DNA of 64,000 bases from Porphyromonadaceae bacterium W3.11 (GTDB lineage Bacteria > Bacteroidota > Bacteroidia > Bacteroidales > Porphyromonadaceae). The stretch is from positions 124,001-188,000 of the forward strand of contig JAUISX010000002.1 in the NCBI GenBank assembly GCA_030434245.1. The letters are read 5' to 3'. Positions 26,473 to 34,866 of the stretch are shown one piece after another. Numbering within the stretch: position 1 is the stretch's first letter; each line of letters starts with the position of its first letter. Below the pieces are notes generated by a model. The model had not been told where the DNA came from. It was given only the letters and a program-made list of their open reading frames with translations, and made no database searches. The position numbers and the translations under genes were made by a program.

Positions 26473-27909
26473 GGTAGTGTCCCCAAAAGTGTGTACGGCA
26501 GAATGCGTCTCTGAAAAGCAAACCTACATATTTTTTCGCTTTGTTTTCCATAAACATTAAAGATAGACCAATAAAGAATTAAGGCAAGGCTGTCGTAGCA
26601 CCGCGGAGACACCGCCTTGCCGTATTCTTTTAGGTTGATATCTTTGTGTTGGAAAATAAAGCACATTGTTGTTATTTACTTTTCATTGTTCTTCCTAAGT
26701 CCAAGAGTTAGATCTCCTATTCTTTTCTTCAGATAGTTTGCATTGATTGCAATACTACCTATCAAGTGTAGAGCGGATTCTACGCTAGGTAATGCACATT
26801 TATATCGAGCCCCTTTCTTTACCTGTCTATTGAAGCGTTCTATCCAGTTAGTACTATGAATGTACTTGCGAACACTGACGTCGTATTTTAGGTATGTGAA
26901 GTAATACTCTATCCTCTGACCGTTAGCTATTTTTGTGAGAAAAGGATAGCTCTTACGCCATCTGAACGCAAAGTTTTTAAAGCTCTCTAGGCCATCTAAA
27001 GGTGAGCTTCTTGAGCCGTCTTTACTAAAGACCTCCTGTAGATCACTTGCGATGGCTGACTTATCTCGAGGGCGTATCTTTCGAGTTATTTCTCGCTGTA
27101 GATGCACCGTGCAGAGCTGGACTTCCACTTCTGTAAAGTGCTCACGTGCAACCTCTTCAATGTTATTCAACCCGTCTGAAATGATTAGTCCTACCTCTTC
27201 GAGTCCTCGGCTTTTTAGATCCTCAAAAAACTCGCCCCAGATGCCGCTTCCCTCTGTTGGATTATTATAGACACCCACGATGTCTCGACGTCCTTCGCTA
27301 TCTAAACTCATCACTACAAAAAATGCCTCCTTGCTCACACTTTCTCCTCTCCGTACAGGAAGATATGTAGCATCGATAACAAGTGCCTCTAAAGTCCTCG
27401 GTAGACGTCTTTGACGCCACTCTTCTACTGCTTCTTGGGTCGATAAGGAGAGACGATTGATTTGACTCGTACTATAACGTTTACCATACAAACGCTCGAA
27501 TACTCCAGAGATATCCTCCATCGTATTACCGCAGCTATATAGATAACCTGCTAGTTCTCCCATCTCTTTCTCTTGATCTTTGAGAACGCCTAAAATCAAG
27601 GGCATGAAGCCCTGCTGTCGAGTTCGGGGTACTCGTAATTCTAGCATATTACCACTCGCAAAGATGCGACGGGGGCGGTATCCATTGCTCACATCGCCAC
27701 TATCTTCTTTATACAGTTCCCTCTCCCCTTGCATCGCTATTTCGATGATTAACTCCATTAAACGACCAACTCCATTTGGCTCTGTCATCACGTTTGATAG
27801 AATTTCCTTAAATTGCATTTGTGTAAGTCTCATCTTCTTGTTTATCTTTTGTTTTTAACTTTTCAAAGATAACATTCTTGGGACTTACACACTTTTTGGG
27901 GACAGTATC
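26473..27909 (-). mobile_element. IS256-family insertion sequence, complete, 1437 bp
   Basis: Imperfect terminal inverted repeats start GGTAGTGTCCCC on the left and GATACTGTCCCC on the right (complemented), both continuing with an A-run and GTGTGTA. Exact 8-bp direct repeats flank it. It encodes one full-length transposase on the minus strand and about 200 non-coding bases at the left end. It inserted into the intergenic region between mdh and the beta-propeller lipoprotein gene and breaks no recognisable gene. Confidence 0.85.
26676..27833 (-). CDS. IS256-family (mutator-type) transposase
   Basis: This 385-residue DDE transposase of mutator type has first Asp in LVIDATYLPVRRGE (about 153), second Asp in GLIISDGLNNIEEV (about 218), the conserved CTVHLQREI segment, and Glu in STNWIERFNRQVKKGARY near the C-terminus. 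Full length and uninterrupted, it is probably functional. Confidence 0.95.
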   Translation of the reverse strand: MRLTQMQFKEILSNVMTEPNGVGRLMELIIEIAMQGERELYKEDSGDVSNGYRPRRIFASGNMLELRVPRTRQQGFMPLILGVLKDQEKEMGELAGYLYSCGNTMEDISGVFERLYGKRYSTSQINRLSLSTQEAVEEWRQRRLPRTLEALVIDATYLPVRRGESVSKEAFFVVMSLDSEGRRDIVGVYNNPTEGSGIWGEFFEDLKSRGLEEVGLIISDGLNNIEEVAREHFTEVEVQLCTVHLQREITRKIRPRDKSAIASDLQEVFSKDGSRSSPLDGLESFKNFAFRWRKSYPFLTKIANGQRIEYYFTYLKYDVSVRKYIHSTNWIERFNRQVKKGARYKCALPSVESALHLIGSIAINANYLKKRIGDLTLGLRKNNEK

Positions 27910-27917
27910 ATTTTTTC
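27910..27917 (+). repeat. Target-site duplication (right) of the IS256-family element
   Basis: ATTTTTTC is identical to 26465-26472 and directly abuts the right inverted repeat. Confidence 0.75.
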
Positions 27918-28192
27918 TTTTCATAACGAAAAATTCAAGCTCTATAGATAAATATTAGTACCTGCAAAAGTGTCCTTTTTTTCAGGAATACAAAGTAAAA
28001 TAAAAGACGGCTTTCCAGATAAATATCAACTCTAAATACTTATTCTAGTATGACAAAAGAACACGTAACGGGGAACAGCAATAAATAGCATCTTTCATAG
28101 CAGATTAGCAGACGTACGTTCCAACATTTTTATATCCATTTATATTTACGACGAACATACTTAAAGGGCTCTGAAATATAAATATAAAGTCG
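27918..28192. other. AT-rich intergenic DNA, nothing assigned
   Basis: I see no gene, strong hairpin or known RNA motif between the IS256 element and the promoter of the next gene. In particular, the conserved elements of a cobalamin riboswitch are absent. Confidence 0.4.
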
Positions 28193-28200
28193 TAGCTTTG
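28193..28200 (+). promoter_or_regulatory. -7 promoter element of the beta-propeller lipoprotein gene
   Basis: TAGCTTTG fits TAnnTTTG, about 100 bases before the start codon at 28304. Confidence 0.6.
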
Positions 28201-28303
28201 TCAGGTTTAAAAATAATAGATTATTTACGATTCCATAAATCATATAAAGAACAAGAATACGATAGGTATTCAGTAAGTGTAGCTTTAAATATTAGAATAA
28301 GAA

Positions 28304-29665
28304 ATGAGAAAAATTAGAATTTATGCGATTTTACTTGTTGTAGTAGCTTTCACAGCATGTAAAAAGGATGATTTCAAACCCCATTTAGGTGTAGATCTTG
28401 AGGAGAATGAGCTTGTTTTTTCTTTCGAGGGAGGAGAGCAGTCATTCACGGTTGACAGCAACGAAGAATGGTTTGTATCAGAGACTCCAAATTGGATAAA
28501 CGTTATCGTATCTGATATTCCTTCAACACGTTCAGCGGAATTGTCTTATGAAAAAGGAATAAAAGAAATAACAGTTCAAGTTAAAGAAAATCCAGAAAAC
28601 AAAACAAGAGTCTCCGAAGTCCTATTGATTTCTAAATCAAAGAACCAATTAAAAATAGGAATAACACAACAGAAAAGACCTCGCCTATTGGGCTATTGGA
28701 TTCTAAGCGAAGGGAACATGGGCAAAAATGACTCGGAAATAGCTTGGTTTGATATTGCAAAGGGCGAAGTTTCGAAAAAACAGTTTAAGGCCATAAATGG
28801 AAAGAAACTGGGAGATACAGGCAACTCATTAAAAGTCTATGGGAGTAAAATGTACATCGCTGTTACAGGCCCTGGATTTGGAGCAGGATCAGAAGAAGGA
28901 ACTAACTATGTTGAAGTTTTAGATCTAAAAACAGGTAAATCTATTAAACGACTACCTTTTCAGGATAAGAATGGTGCACCAGCAAAGCCTCGTAATATTA
29001 TTTCCGAAGGAGGTAAATTGTATATTAGCAGTTATTCAAATGAGGTTGTTCGACTTGATACACTTTCTCTTGAACTCGATGGTCACGCAGCATTAAGCGG
29101 CACCCTAGCTGAGGGTTTAACTTACTATGACGGAAACATCTATGTGTGCAACTCAGGGCAAGGAGCAGACAATAAAATATCTGTTGTAAATGTATCAACA
29201 ATGACCGAAACAAAGATTATTACAACAGCAAAAAATCCAACGGGAATCGTATCTGCAAACAATGGCATACTCTATTTTAATACCAATTATCCAGAATATG
29301 CTCTCTATAAATTGAATCTTAGTGATGATAGCATCAATAAGATAGAGGACGTTAATGCCTCCGATATAACGTACAAGAATAATAAAGTTTATACGTGTGA
29401 ATTTAATTGGTCACTATTACAAGGTTCAACCAATGTAATAGATGTCCTATCAGGCAAGGCATCTTCTATTGATCTTGATTTAGAAGGTGCTGGGATTTCC
29501 CTGCTCATGGAATATCATATCGGTACCATCAACAACTCTAATTATCTTTACTTAACAGGAATGGGACAAGATGTTGTAATATTTGACCCATCTACAAATA
29601 AAATTGTCCACGCGATACAAACAGGTGTTGCTAATGCCTGCGGAGTTGTGGCTGTATATGAGTAA
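28304..29665 (+). CDS. BACON plus YncE/DUF5074-like beta-propeller lipoprotein
   Basis: This 453-residue protein has a lipoprotein signal (VVAFTACKK, Cys19). A BACON-type Ig domain (about 30-125) has core SETPNWINV and closing strand LKIGITQQKR. The rest (about 130-453) is repeated blades of the pattern NISEGGKLYISSYSNEVVRLD, as in YncE/DUF5074 propellers. Related propeller lipoproteins in Bacteroidetes lie next to TonB-dependent receptors, and one class (BtuG) captures vitamin B12. No receptor gene is adjacent here, so the ligand is unknown. It stands alone between an IS256 element and a strong terminator. Confidence 0.8.
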   Translation: MRKIRIYAILLVVVAFTACKKDDFKPHLGVDLEENELVFSFEGGEQSFTVDSNEEWFVSETPNWINVIVSDIPSTRSAELSYEKGIKEITVQVKENPENKTRVSEVLLISKSKNQLKIGITQQKRPRLLGYWILSEGNMGKNDSEIAWFDIAKGEVSKKQFKAINGKKLGDTGNSLKVYGSKMYIAVTGPGFGAGSEEGTNYVEVLDLKTGKSIKRLPFQDKNGAPAKPRNIISEGGKLYISSYSNEVVRLDTLSLELDGHAALSGTLAEGLTYYDGNIYVCNSGQGADNKISVVNVSTMTETKIITTAKNPTGIVSANNGILYFNTNYPEYALYKLNLSDDSINKIEDVNASDITYKNNKVYTCEFNWSLLQGSTNVIDVLSGKASSIDLDLEGAGISLLMEYHIGTINNSNYLYLTGMGQDVVIFDPSTNKIVHAIQTGVANACGVVAVYE

Positions 29666-29698
29666 AGTAATCACATAACTTTACCCTTACATTATTTA

Positions 29699-29731
29699 CC
29701 TCCGAAATAAGTTCTTATTTCGGAGGTTTTT
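29699..29731 (+). terminator. Intrinsic terminator after the beta-propeller lipoprotein gene
   Basis: CCTCCGAAATAA pairs perfectly with TTATTTCGGAGG around a four-base loop, followed by five Ts. Confidence 0.92.
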
Positions 29732-29796
29732 ACATCAATTACACTGGCATTAGTTCTAAGACTCCACTATACTTTATGAAATGTCCCACAAAAAGC

Positions 29797-29916
29797 TATT
29801 CTCGAAAAATTTTCGATAGAAATCGTCTGAATGATTCTATTATGGATAAGGTACAGAGTGCTAAGATTTAGGTCAAAGAGAACATACTTAAGGTACATGC
29901 CAAAACTGGAAAGCAA
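29797..29916 (+). repeat. Diverged intergenic repeat, copy B
   Basis: This is the partner of 24834-24963, with the same ordered blocks (TATTCTC, palindrome, ATGGATA, AGTGCTAAG, GAAAGCAA). Frame reading from ATG at 29842 is broken by a TAG, as expected of a decayed sequence or an untranslated element. It lies upstream of the lptB promoter. Confidence 0.5.
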
Positions 29917-30013
29917 TCACTGCTCTCAGCAGATAACCTCTCCGCAACACTCTCCATGAGTGAGTGATTTCTATTTTTTGAGAGTTCTGGTTCTAAAAGG
30001 TTTCAAAAAAAGG

Positions 30014-30021
30014 TATCTTTG
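30014..30021 (+). promoter_or_regulatory. -7 promoter element of lptB-recR
   Basis: TATCTTTG fits TAnnTTTG, 33 bases before lptB. Confidence 0.65.
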
Positions 30022-30054
30022 TGGAGATAAGGGAGATAAAGGAGAGATATACTT

Positions 30055-30825
30055 ATGAAATTAAGGACAGAGGATTTAGTAAAGAAATATAAGAATAGAA
30101 CCGTTGTTAATCACGTATCCATCGAGGTAGAGCAAGGCGAAATTGTGGGCTTGCTAGGACCTAATGGTGCGGGTAAGACAACCACTTTCTATATGACCGT
30201 AGGACTAGTTACGCCGAATAATGGACGGATCTTTTTGGATGAAGAAGAGATTACCAAAGAACCCATCTATAAACGAGCACGATTAGGGATAAGCTATTTA
30301 GCACAAGAGGAATCTATCTTTCGGAAGATGTCGGTAGAAGATAATATTTTGGGGGTCTTAGAGATGACTGGTAGGACTCGTCCTCAGCAGATAGAGAAGC
30401 TAGAGTCCTTGATTGCTGAGTTTGGCCTTGAGAAGGTGCGTAAAAACCTTGGGGAACGGCTCAGCGGTGGTGAGCGGAGGCGTGCTGAGATCGCACGATG
30501 CTTGGCAATTGACCCAAAGTTCATTATGCTAGACGAACCATTTGCCGGAGTCGATCCCATCGCTGTACAGGACATCCAGCTGATCGTGTCTAAACTAAGG
30601 GAGCAAAACATCGGCATCCTCATTACTGACCATAATGTCCATGAGACATTATCCATCACAGACCGTGCCTATCTGCTCTTTGAGGGCAAAGTGCTATTCC
30701 AAGGGACGGCTGAGCAATTAGCTGAAAACCCTACGGTACGGGAGAAGTATCTGGGTACAGACTTTGTACTACGAAGGAGAGATTTCAAGGGTGTTTCAAT
30801 GACGAAGAAGGAGGAGCATGCATAA
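30055..30825 (+). CDS. lptB: LPS export ABC transporter ATPase
   Basis: This 256-residue ATPase drives LptFG extraction of LPS from the inner membrane. It has Walker A ([11 protein letters not shown]), Q-loop (YLAQEESIF), signature ([14 protein letters not shown]) and Walker B with catalytic Glu ([15 protein letters not shown]). The LptB-specific pattern GVDPIAV is present. It overlaps recR by eight bases. Confidence 0.95.
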   Translation: MKLRTEDLVKKYKNRTVVNHVSIEVEQGEIVGLLGPNGAGKTTTFYMTVGLVTPNNGRIFLDEEEITKEPIYKRARLGISYLAQEESIFRKMSVEDNILGVLEMTGRTRPQQIEKLESLIAEFGLEKVRKNLGERLSGGERRRAEIARCLAIDPKFIMLDEPFAGVDPIAVQDIQLIVSKLREQNIGILITDHNVHETLSITDRAYLLFEGKVLFQGTAEQLAENPTVREKYLGTDFVLRRRDFKGVSMTKKEEHA

Positions 30826-31444
30826 CCTAGACCATTTCTCCCCTCTTCTTCAGCGAGCAGTAGATTCCTTCAGTAAGCTTCCTGGTATCGGCAGGAAGAG
30901 TGCTCTACGCCTAGCACTCTATCTCTTGAAGCAGGATAAGGACTTTACTCATGAGATAACTGACGGGCTCAATGCCTTCATTGATGGGATTCAATACTGC
31001 CATAAGTGCCACAATATTTGCGATAGTGATCTCTGCTCCATCTGCTCGGACCCTCGGAGAGATAGCAGAATGCTCTGTGTGGTTGAGAATGTACGTGATG
31101 TGATGGCGATCGAACGAACTGGGCAGTACAATGGCTATTACCATGTACTAGGTGGGATTATATCCCCTATGGATAGCATGGGCCCCAATGACTTATTCAT
31201 CGCAGATATTCCAGAGCGAATAAAAAAAGAGGGCATCAAGGAGGTAGTCCTCGCTCTTAGTACCACCATGGAAGGAGATACCACCAACTTTTATATCTAT
31301 CGCTTACTTAAAGACCTAGATGTATTAGTAACGGTTATTGCTAGAGGTATTTCTCTTGGTGACGAACTGGAATATGCGGATGAGCTCACACTCGGCAGGA
31401 GCATTGAGCACCGCATTAACTTTGCCTCTACGCTACGAGAGTAA
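30818..31444 (+). CDS. recR: Recombination protein RecR
   Basis: This 208-residue protein of the RecFOR pathway loads RecA at gaps. It has the helix-hairpin-helix [16 protein letters not shown], a four-Cys Zn finger ([16 protein letters not shown]) and a Toprim domain starting [14 protein letters not shown]. The start codon lies inside lptB, so the two are co-translated. Confidence 0.96.
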   Translation: MHNLDHFSPLLQRAVDSFSKLPGIGRKSALRLALYLLKQDKDFTHEITDGLNAFIDGIQYCHKCHNICDSDLCSICSDPRRDSRMLCVVENVRDVMAIERTGQYNGYYHVLGGIISPMDSMGPNDLFIADIPERIKKEGIKEVVLALSTTMEGDTTNFYIYRLLKDLDVLVTVIARGISLGDELEYADELTLGRSIEHRINFASTLRE

Positions 31445-31456
31445 ATTTAGTTTTTG

Positions 31457-31464
31457 TATCTTTG
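31457..31464 (+). promoter_or_regulatory. -7 promoter element of pyrE
   Basis: TATCTTTG fits TAnnTTTG, 32 bases before pyrE, directly after recR. Confidence 0.65.
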
Positions 31465-31495
31465 GTGGATTTTATAACAGTGTAATAGATATATC

Positions 31496-32128
31496 ATGGA
31501 AGAAGTAGCAAAAAACATAGCAAAGATGCTTATGGAGGTAGAGGCTGTAAAGCTAAAGCCAGAAGCACCTTTTACTTGGGCATCAGGCTGGAAGAGTCCT
31601 ATATATTGTGACAATCGCGTTACCCTTTCAAGCCCTCGCGTTCGCACCTACATCAAGGAGCAGTTGGCTGAATTGATCAAAAGAGAATTTCCAAACGTCA
31701 CCGCCATCAGTGGCGTCGCTACTGGGGCTATCGCACAAGGGGCTTTGGTATCAGATCTATTAGCACTCCCCTTTAGCTACATCCGCTCCAAGCCTAAGGA
31801 TCATGGGATGGAGAATCTTATAGAGGGTAGAGTATTGCCAACAGATAAGGTGGTCGTAGTCGAGGATCTTATTTCCACTGGGGGCAGTAGTCTGAAAGCT
31901 GTAGAGGCTCTTCGACAATACGGATGCGAAGTCCTTGGCATGGTGGCCATTTACACACACGGATTGGACACATCTGTTAAGGCTTTTGAAGAAGCTGGTG
32001 TCAAGCTTTACACCCTCAGTAATTATAACACCGTGATACAAGAGGCTATCGCTAGTCAATACATCACAAAGGAGCAAGAAGCAACCCTACAGGAGTGGAG
32101 GAAAAGTCCTGACACTTGGGGTAAATAA
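31496..32128 (+). CDS. pyrE: Orotate phosphoribosyltransferase
   Basis: This 210-residue enzyme converts orotate and PRPP to OMP. It shows FTWASGWKSPIYCDNR near the N-terminus, the PRPP-binding motif VVVVEDLISTGGSSL (about 119-133) and the flexible-loop region RSKPKDHGMENLIEG. It starts a unit with an SRPBCC protein, a lipoprotein and the uracil permease uraA, so a pyrimidine link is likely. Confidence 0.96.
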   Translation: MEEVAKNIAKMLMEVEAVKLKPEAPFTWASGWKSPIYCDNRVTLSSPRVRTYIKEQLAELIKREFPNVTAISGVATGAIAQGALVSDLLALPFSYIRSKPKDHGMENLIEGRVLPTDKVVVVEDLISTGGSSLKAVEALRQYGCEVLGMVAIYTHGLDTSVKAFEEAGVKLYTLSNYNTVIQEAIASQYITKEQEATLQEWRKSPDTWGK

Positions 32129-32149
32129 TAAAATATAGATTATACGGAC

Positions 32150-32587
32150 ATGCAAACCATTACGAGCAGGCCTTTTGAACTAAAAAAAGATATCAATACC
32201 ATCTTTGGCTTGGTGCAGAACCCCTCTTCCCTAAGCCCTATCATTGAGAAGTTTCACGACCGCATCCCCGCTAAGATAGCCATCCTTAAGGAAAATCAAA
32301 TTTCGGTAGATACTGGTGCTATGGGTGAAATAGTTATGGAGCGTTCTCAAGTGCTCGCTCCAAATTTGGTAGAGTATCATTCTGTCAAAAGCCCCGTCCC
32401 CGTTAAGCTCTCCATCAACCTTACTGAGCATGGAGCAGATACGACACTGGGACAGATTTCTATACAAGCCAGTGTACCAGCTTTTCTGTCGGGTATGATC
32501 AAGTCAAAAGCAGAGCCAATCATGGCTGAGCTAGCTAATAACTTAGAGAAGATTGACTTTGATAGACTTTTAGGCACCTCTAAGTAG
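32150..32587 (+). CDS. SRPBCC-fold (START/polyketide-cyclase-like) protein, unknown function
   Basis: This 145-residue soluble protein has the strand-helix pattern of the SRPBCC fold: an N-terminal strand and helices (INTIFGLVQNPSSL), six strands, and a long C-terminal helix (about 110-138). No catalytic residues can be named. It begins 21 bases after pyrE and ends three bases before the next lipoprotein gene. A ligand-binding role is inference. Confidence 0.65.
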   Translation: MQTITSRPFELKKDINTIFGLVQNPSSLSPIIEKFHDRIPAKIAILKENQISVDTGAMGEIVMERSQVLAPNLVEYHSVKSPVPVKLSINLTEHGADTTLGQISIQASVPAFLSGMIKSKAEPIMAELANNLEKIDFDRLLGTSK

Positions 32588-32590
32588 TAA

Positions 32591-33070
32591 ATGAAAATTA
32601 AGACAAAGATCAAAGCAGGGATGGTAGTGACCGCACTACTATTCTTGCTTTTTTCTTGTGATAATGATTCACCCCTACCTAATGCAAATATCCCTATGGC
32701 CTCTGCCAATCTACAGATAGATTTGAATCATGAGGGGAGAGAGCTATTGGAGCCATTAGCGTTTAGAATCTATACCGAGCCTCAATTTTATAACGAACAC
32801 CTAGGGCACTGCGGCCTATTGATCGTTCATGGACTTTCGTCCGACCAGCCCTATTCGGTATATGATTTGATTTGCCCATACGACTACCCTGAAAAGGTGG
32901 CGATTAGGATCATAAAGGACAACTCTCTAAGATCCGCAGAATGCCCCAAGTGTCATACCATCTATGACCTATCGATGGGTATTGGCAATCCCACTAGCGG
33001 AGTAGGTCAGTCCCCTCTATTACAATACCAAATAAGTAAGAGCGGTCAGATGCTCTATATACACAACTAG
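32591..33070 (+). CDS. Rieske-like lipoprotein with altered iron-sulfur ligands
   Basis: This 159-residue protein has a lipobox (LFSC, Cys23). The C-terminal half has the layout of a Rieske domain: a first ligand box C-P-Y-D at 95-98, a second box C-P-K-C-H at 118-122 followed by IYDLSMGIGNPTSGVGQSPLLQYQ, as in CPxHGxxFD...GP...PLxxY of true Rieske proteins. Both expected His ligands are replaced (Tyr97 and Cys121), so a normal 2Fe-2S cluster is doubtful. CPKCH also matches the heme c pattern CxxCH, but this is probably coincidental. It lies between an SRPBCC gene and uraA. Confidence 0.7.
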   Translation: MKIKTKIKAGMVVTALLFLLFSCDNDSPLPNANIPMASANLQIDLNHEGRELLEPLAFRIYTEPQFYNEHLGHCGLLIVHGLSSDQPYSVYDLICPYDYPEKVAIRIIKDNSLRSAECPKCHTIYDLSMGIGNPTSGVGQSPLLQYQISKSGQMLYIHN

Positions 33071-33094
33071 AGATTATAAAGGAACTTAAAACTC

Positions 33095-34315
33095 ATGGAA
33101 AGCAATAACACTCTTTCAAAAGGAAAGCTCACAATTGTGGGCATACAATATTTGTTTGTGGCATTTGGTGCCACCGTATTGGTCCCATTACTCACGGGAT
33201 TGGATCCAGCCACAGCTTTATTCTCCGCAGGAGTAGGAACTCTCATTTTTCACTTTGTGACGAAGGGTAAGGTGCCTATTTTCTTAGGTAGCTCATTCGC
33301 ATTCATCGCTCCCATTGTCAGTGCGACGGAGATATTCGGACTTGGAGGTGCCATTTTCGGCATCATGGGGGTTGCATTCGTATATATCGTAATGTCTTTG
33401 TTGGTAAAGTCCTTTGGACTCAAATTCATCAATAAGCTTTTCCCTCCTATAGTGATAGGTCCGATCATCATGTTGATAGGCTTATCTCTCTCTGGCTCTG
33501 CTGTTAACATGGCTAAGAACAATTGGACTCTAGCCTTTATATCCCTCGCAGTAGCGATAGTTGTAACACTATATTCTAGAGGGCTACTGAAACTTATACC
33601 TATTTTCTGTGGTATCGTGGTTGGGTACCTTGTTGATCTAATTTTCTTTGGCGTGGATTTCACTCAGGTACATGAAGCGGCATGGTTCAGCCTTCCTCAC
33701 TTTATCCTACCCGACAGGTGGGAGTGGGCTCCGATTCTATATATGATTCCAGTAGCGATAGCCCCTGTGATTGAACACATTGGGGATCTATATGTTGTGA
33801 ATGGGGTGACGGGAAAGAATTTTGTCAAAGATCCTGGACTTCACCGCACCATGTTGGGTGATGGATTAGCTTGCTTATTTGCTTCGCTTATCGGAGCTCC
33901 TCCAGTTACCACATACTCAGAAGTGACAGGAGCCATGACCTTGACCAAGATTACTCACCCAGCGACCATGCGTATTGCAGCAGTAACTGGGATCGTCTTC
34001 GCTATGATAGGAAAGGTGAGTGCCTTATTACAGAGTATTAATTCGGCTGTGCTAGGCGGGATTATGTTGCTTATCTTTGGGACCATTGCTGGGGCTGGGA
34101 TTAATACCCTCCTGAATGCGAAAGTCAACTTAAGCAGTGCTCGCAACTTAGTCATACTATCGGTAACCCTCACTACAGGAATAGGTGGAGCGGCACTATC
34201 ATTCGGAAGATTTACATTCGCTGGCATAGGGCTATCTGCCATTATCGCTGTCCTCCTAAATCTCATTCTACCAGAAACAAAAGAGGATAGAAAGAAGACC
34301 GTAGAGAACTATTGA
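33095..34315 (+). CDS. uraA: Uracil-xanthine permease (NCS2 family)
   Basis: This 406-residue inner-membrane proton symporter has about 12-14 helices. Features are the N-terminal GIQYLFVAFGATVLVPLL, the substrate-site Glu in APVIEHIGDLYVV and the motif GAPPVTTYSEVTGAM, typical of UraA. Its place behind pyrE supports uracil uptake rather than purine transport. Confidence 0.93.
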   Translation: MESNNTLSKGKLTIVGIQYLFVAFGATVLVPLLTGLDPATALFSAGVGTLIFHFVTKGKVPIFLGSSFAFIAPIVSATEIFGLGGAIFGIMGVAFVYIVMSLLVKSFGLKFINKLFPPIVIGPIIMLIGLSLSGSAVNMAKNNWTLAFISLAVAIVVTLYSRGLLKLIPIFCGIVVGYLVDLIFFGVDFTQVHEAAWFSLPHFILPDRWEWAPILYMIPVAIAPVIEHIGDLYVVNGVTGKNFVKDPGLHRTMLGDGLACLFASLIGAPPVTTYSEVTGAMTLTKITHPATMRIAAVTGIVFAMIGKVSALLQSINSAVLGGIMLLIFGTIAGAGINTLLNAKVNLSSARNLVILSVTLTTGIGGAALSFGRFTFAGIGLSAIIAVLLNLILPETKEDRKKTVENY

Positions 34316-34755
34316 TACCTGTGATTGTATCTGCTGCCTAGCACCTCCTTTAGGATAATTCCTCGACGGAGATCTTTTCGTAAGGACTCATGGATGAACC
34401 AAGGATCTACCCCACCTTGTTCATCCATGTGTTCATCTATTATCTCAAGCTCAAGATCATCATCATTGACAAACGCTGTCTCCTGAAATATATACCCTCT
34501 GCCTTCAATAAAAACAGGCTTTTTGGGTTCAGGAAGTTTCTCTTCTATTTGCTTATCAGCTGACTTCTCCTCTTTCCCTTCGTTATAAAACTCTTCCCAT
34601 TCATCAAATTCACTGAGGAGTTCATCCTCATCCTCTAGGGTCTTGACCTGCTGATCTAATAGCTCATCTAAGCTATCAACCTTGTAAGTGCGTTTGATGA
34701 GATTCCATATATATAGGAATGCTATTAAAGCAATAATGATTAATATTACTTCCAT
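34309..34755 (-). CDS. Single-pass membrane protein with acidic tail, unknown function
   Basis: This 148-residue protein has an N-terminal transmembrane helix (about 2-18). A very acidic region (about 27-75, many Glu and Asp) and a basic C-terminus (SLRKDLRRGIILKEVLGSR) follow. I recognise no family. Its stop overlaps the end of uraA on the opposite strand by seven bases. It has its own divergent promoter shared with miaB. Confidence 0.65.
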   Translation of the reverse strand: MEVILIIIALIAFLYIWNLIKRTYKVDSLDELLDQQVKTLEDEDELLSEFDEWEEFYNEGKEEKSADKQIEEKLPEPKKPVFIEGRGYIFQETAFVNDDDLELEIIDEHMDEQGGVDPWFIHESLRKDLRRGIILKEVLGSRYNHRYQ

Positions 34756-34809
34756 TTTATTTGTAATCCTTAATTGAGTAATCTAACGGTCTGTATCATT
34801 AAGTTTCAG

Positions 34810-34829
34810 TAACTTTGTCTTCAAAAGTA
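34810..34829. promoter_or_regulatory. Back-to-back promoters of miaB (+) and the 34309-34755 gene (-)
   Basis: TAACTTTG at 34810-34817 (plus) and TACTTTTG read on the minus strand at 34829-34822 both fit TAnnTTTG and lie five bases apart. The two promoters must overlap. Confidence 0.55.
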
Positions 34830-34866
34830 ACCTTTTTGTGCTACTTTACCAAAATTAGAAATATAG

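Noticed and set aside
27918-28303. Cobalamin riboswitch upstream of the beta-propeller lipoprotein
   Set aside because: Considered because BtuG-type propellers bind B12, but the conserved B12-box elements are absent.
32591-33070. CPKCH as a heme c attachment site
   Set aside because: Only one CxxCH is present, and the surrounding sequence aligns with the second ligand box of Rieske domains, which explains it better.
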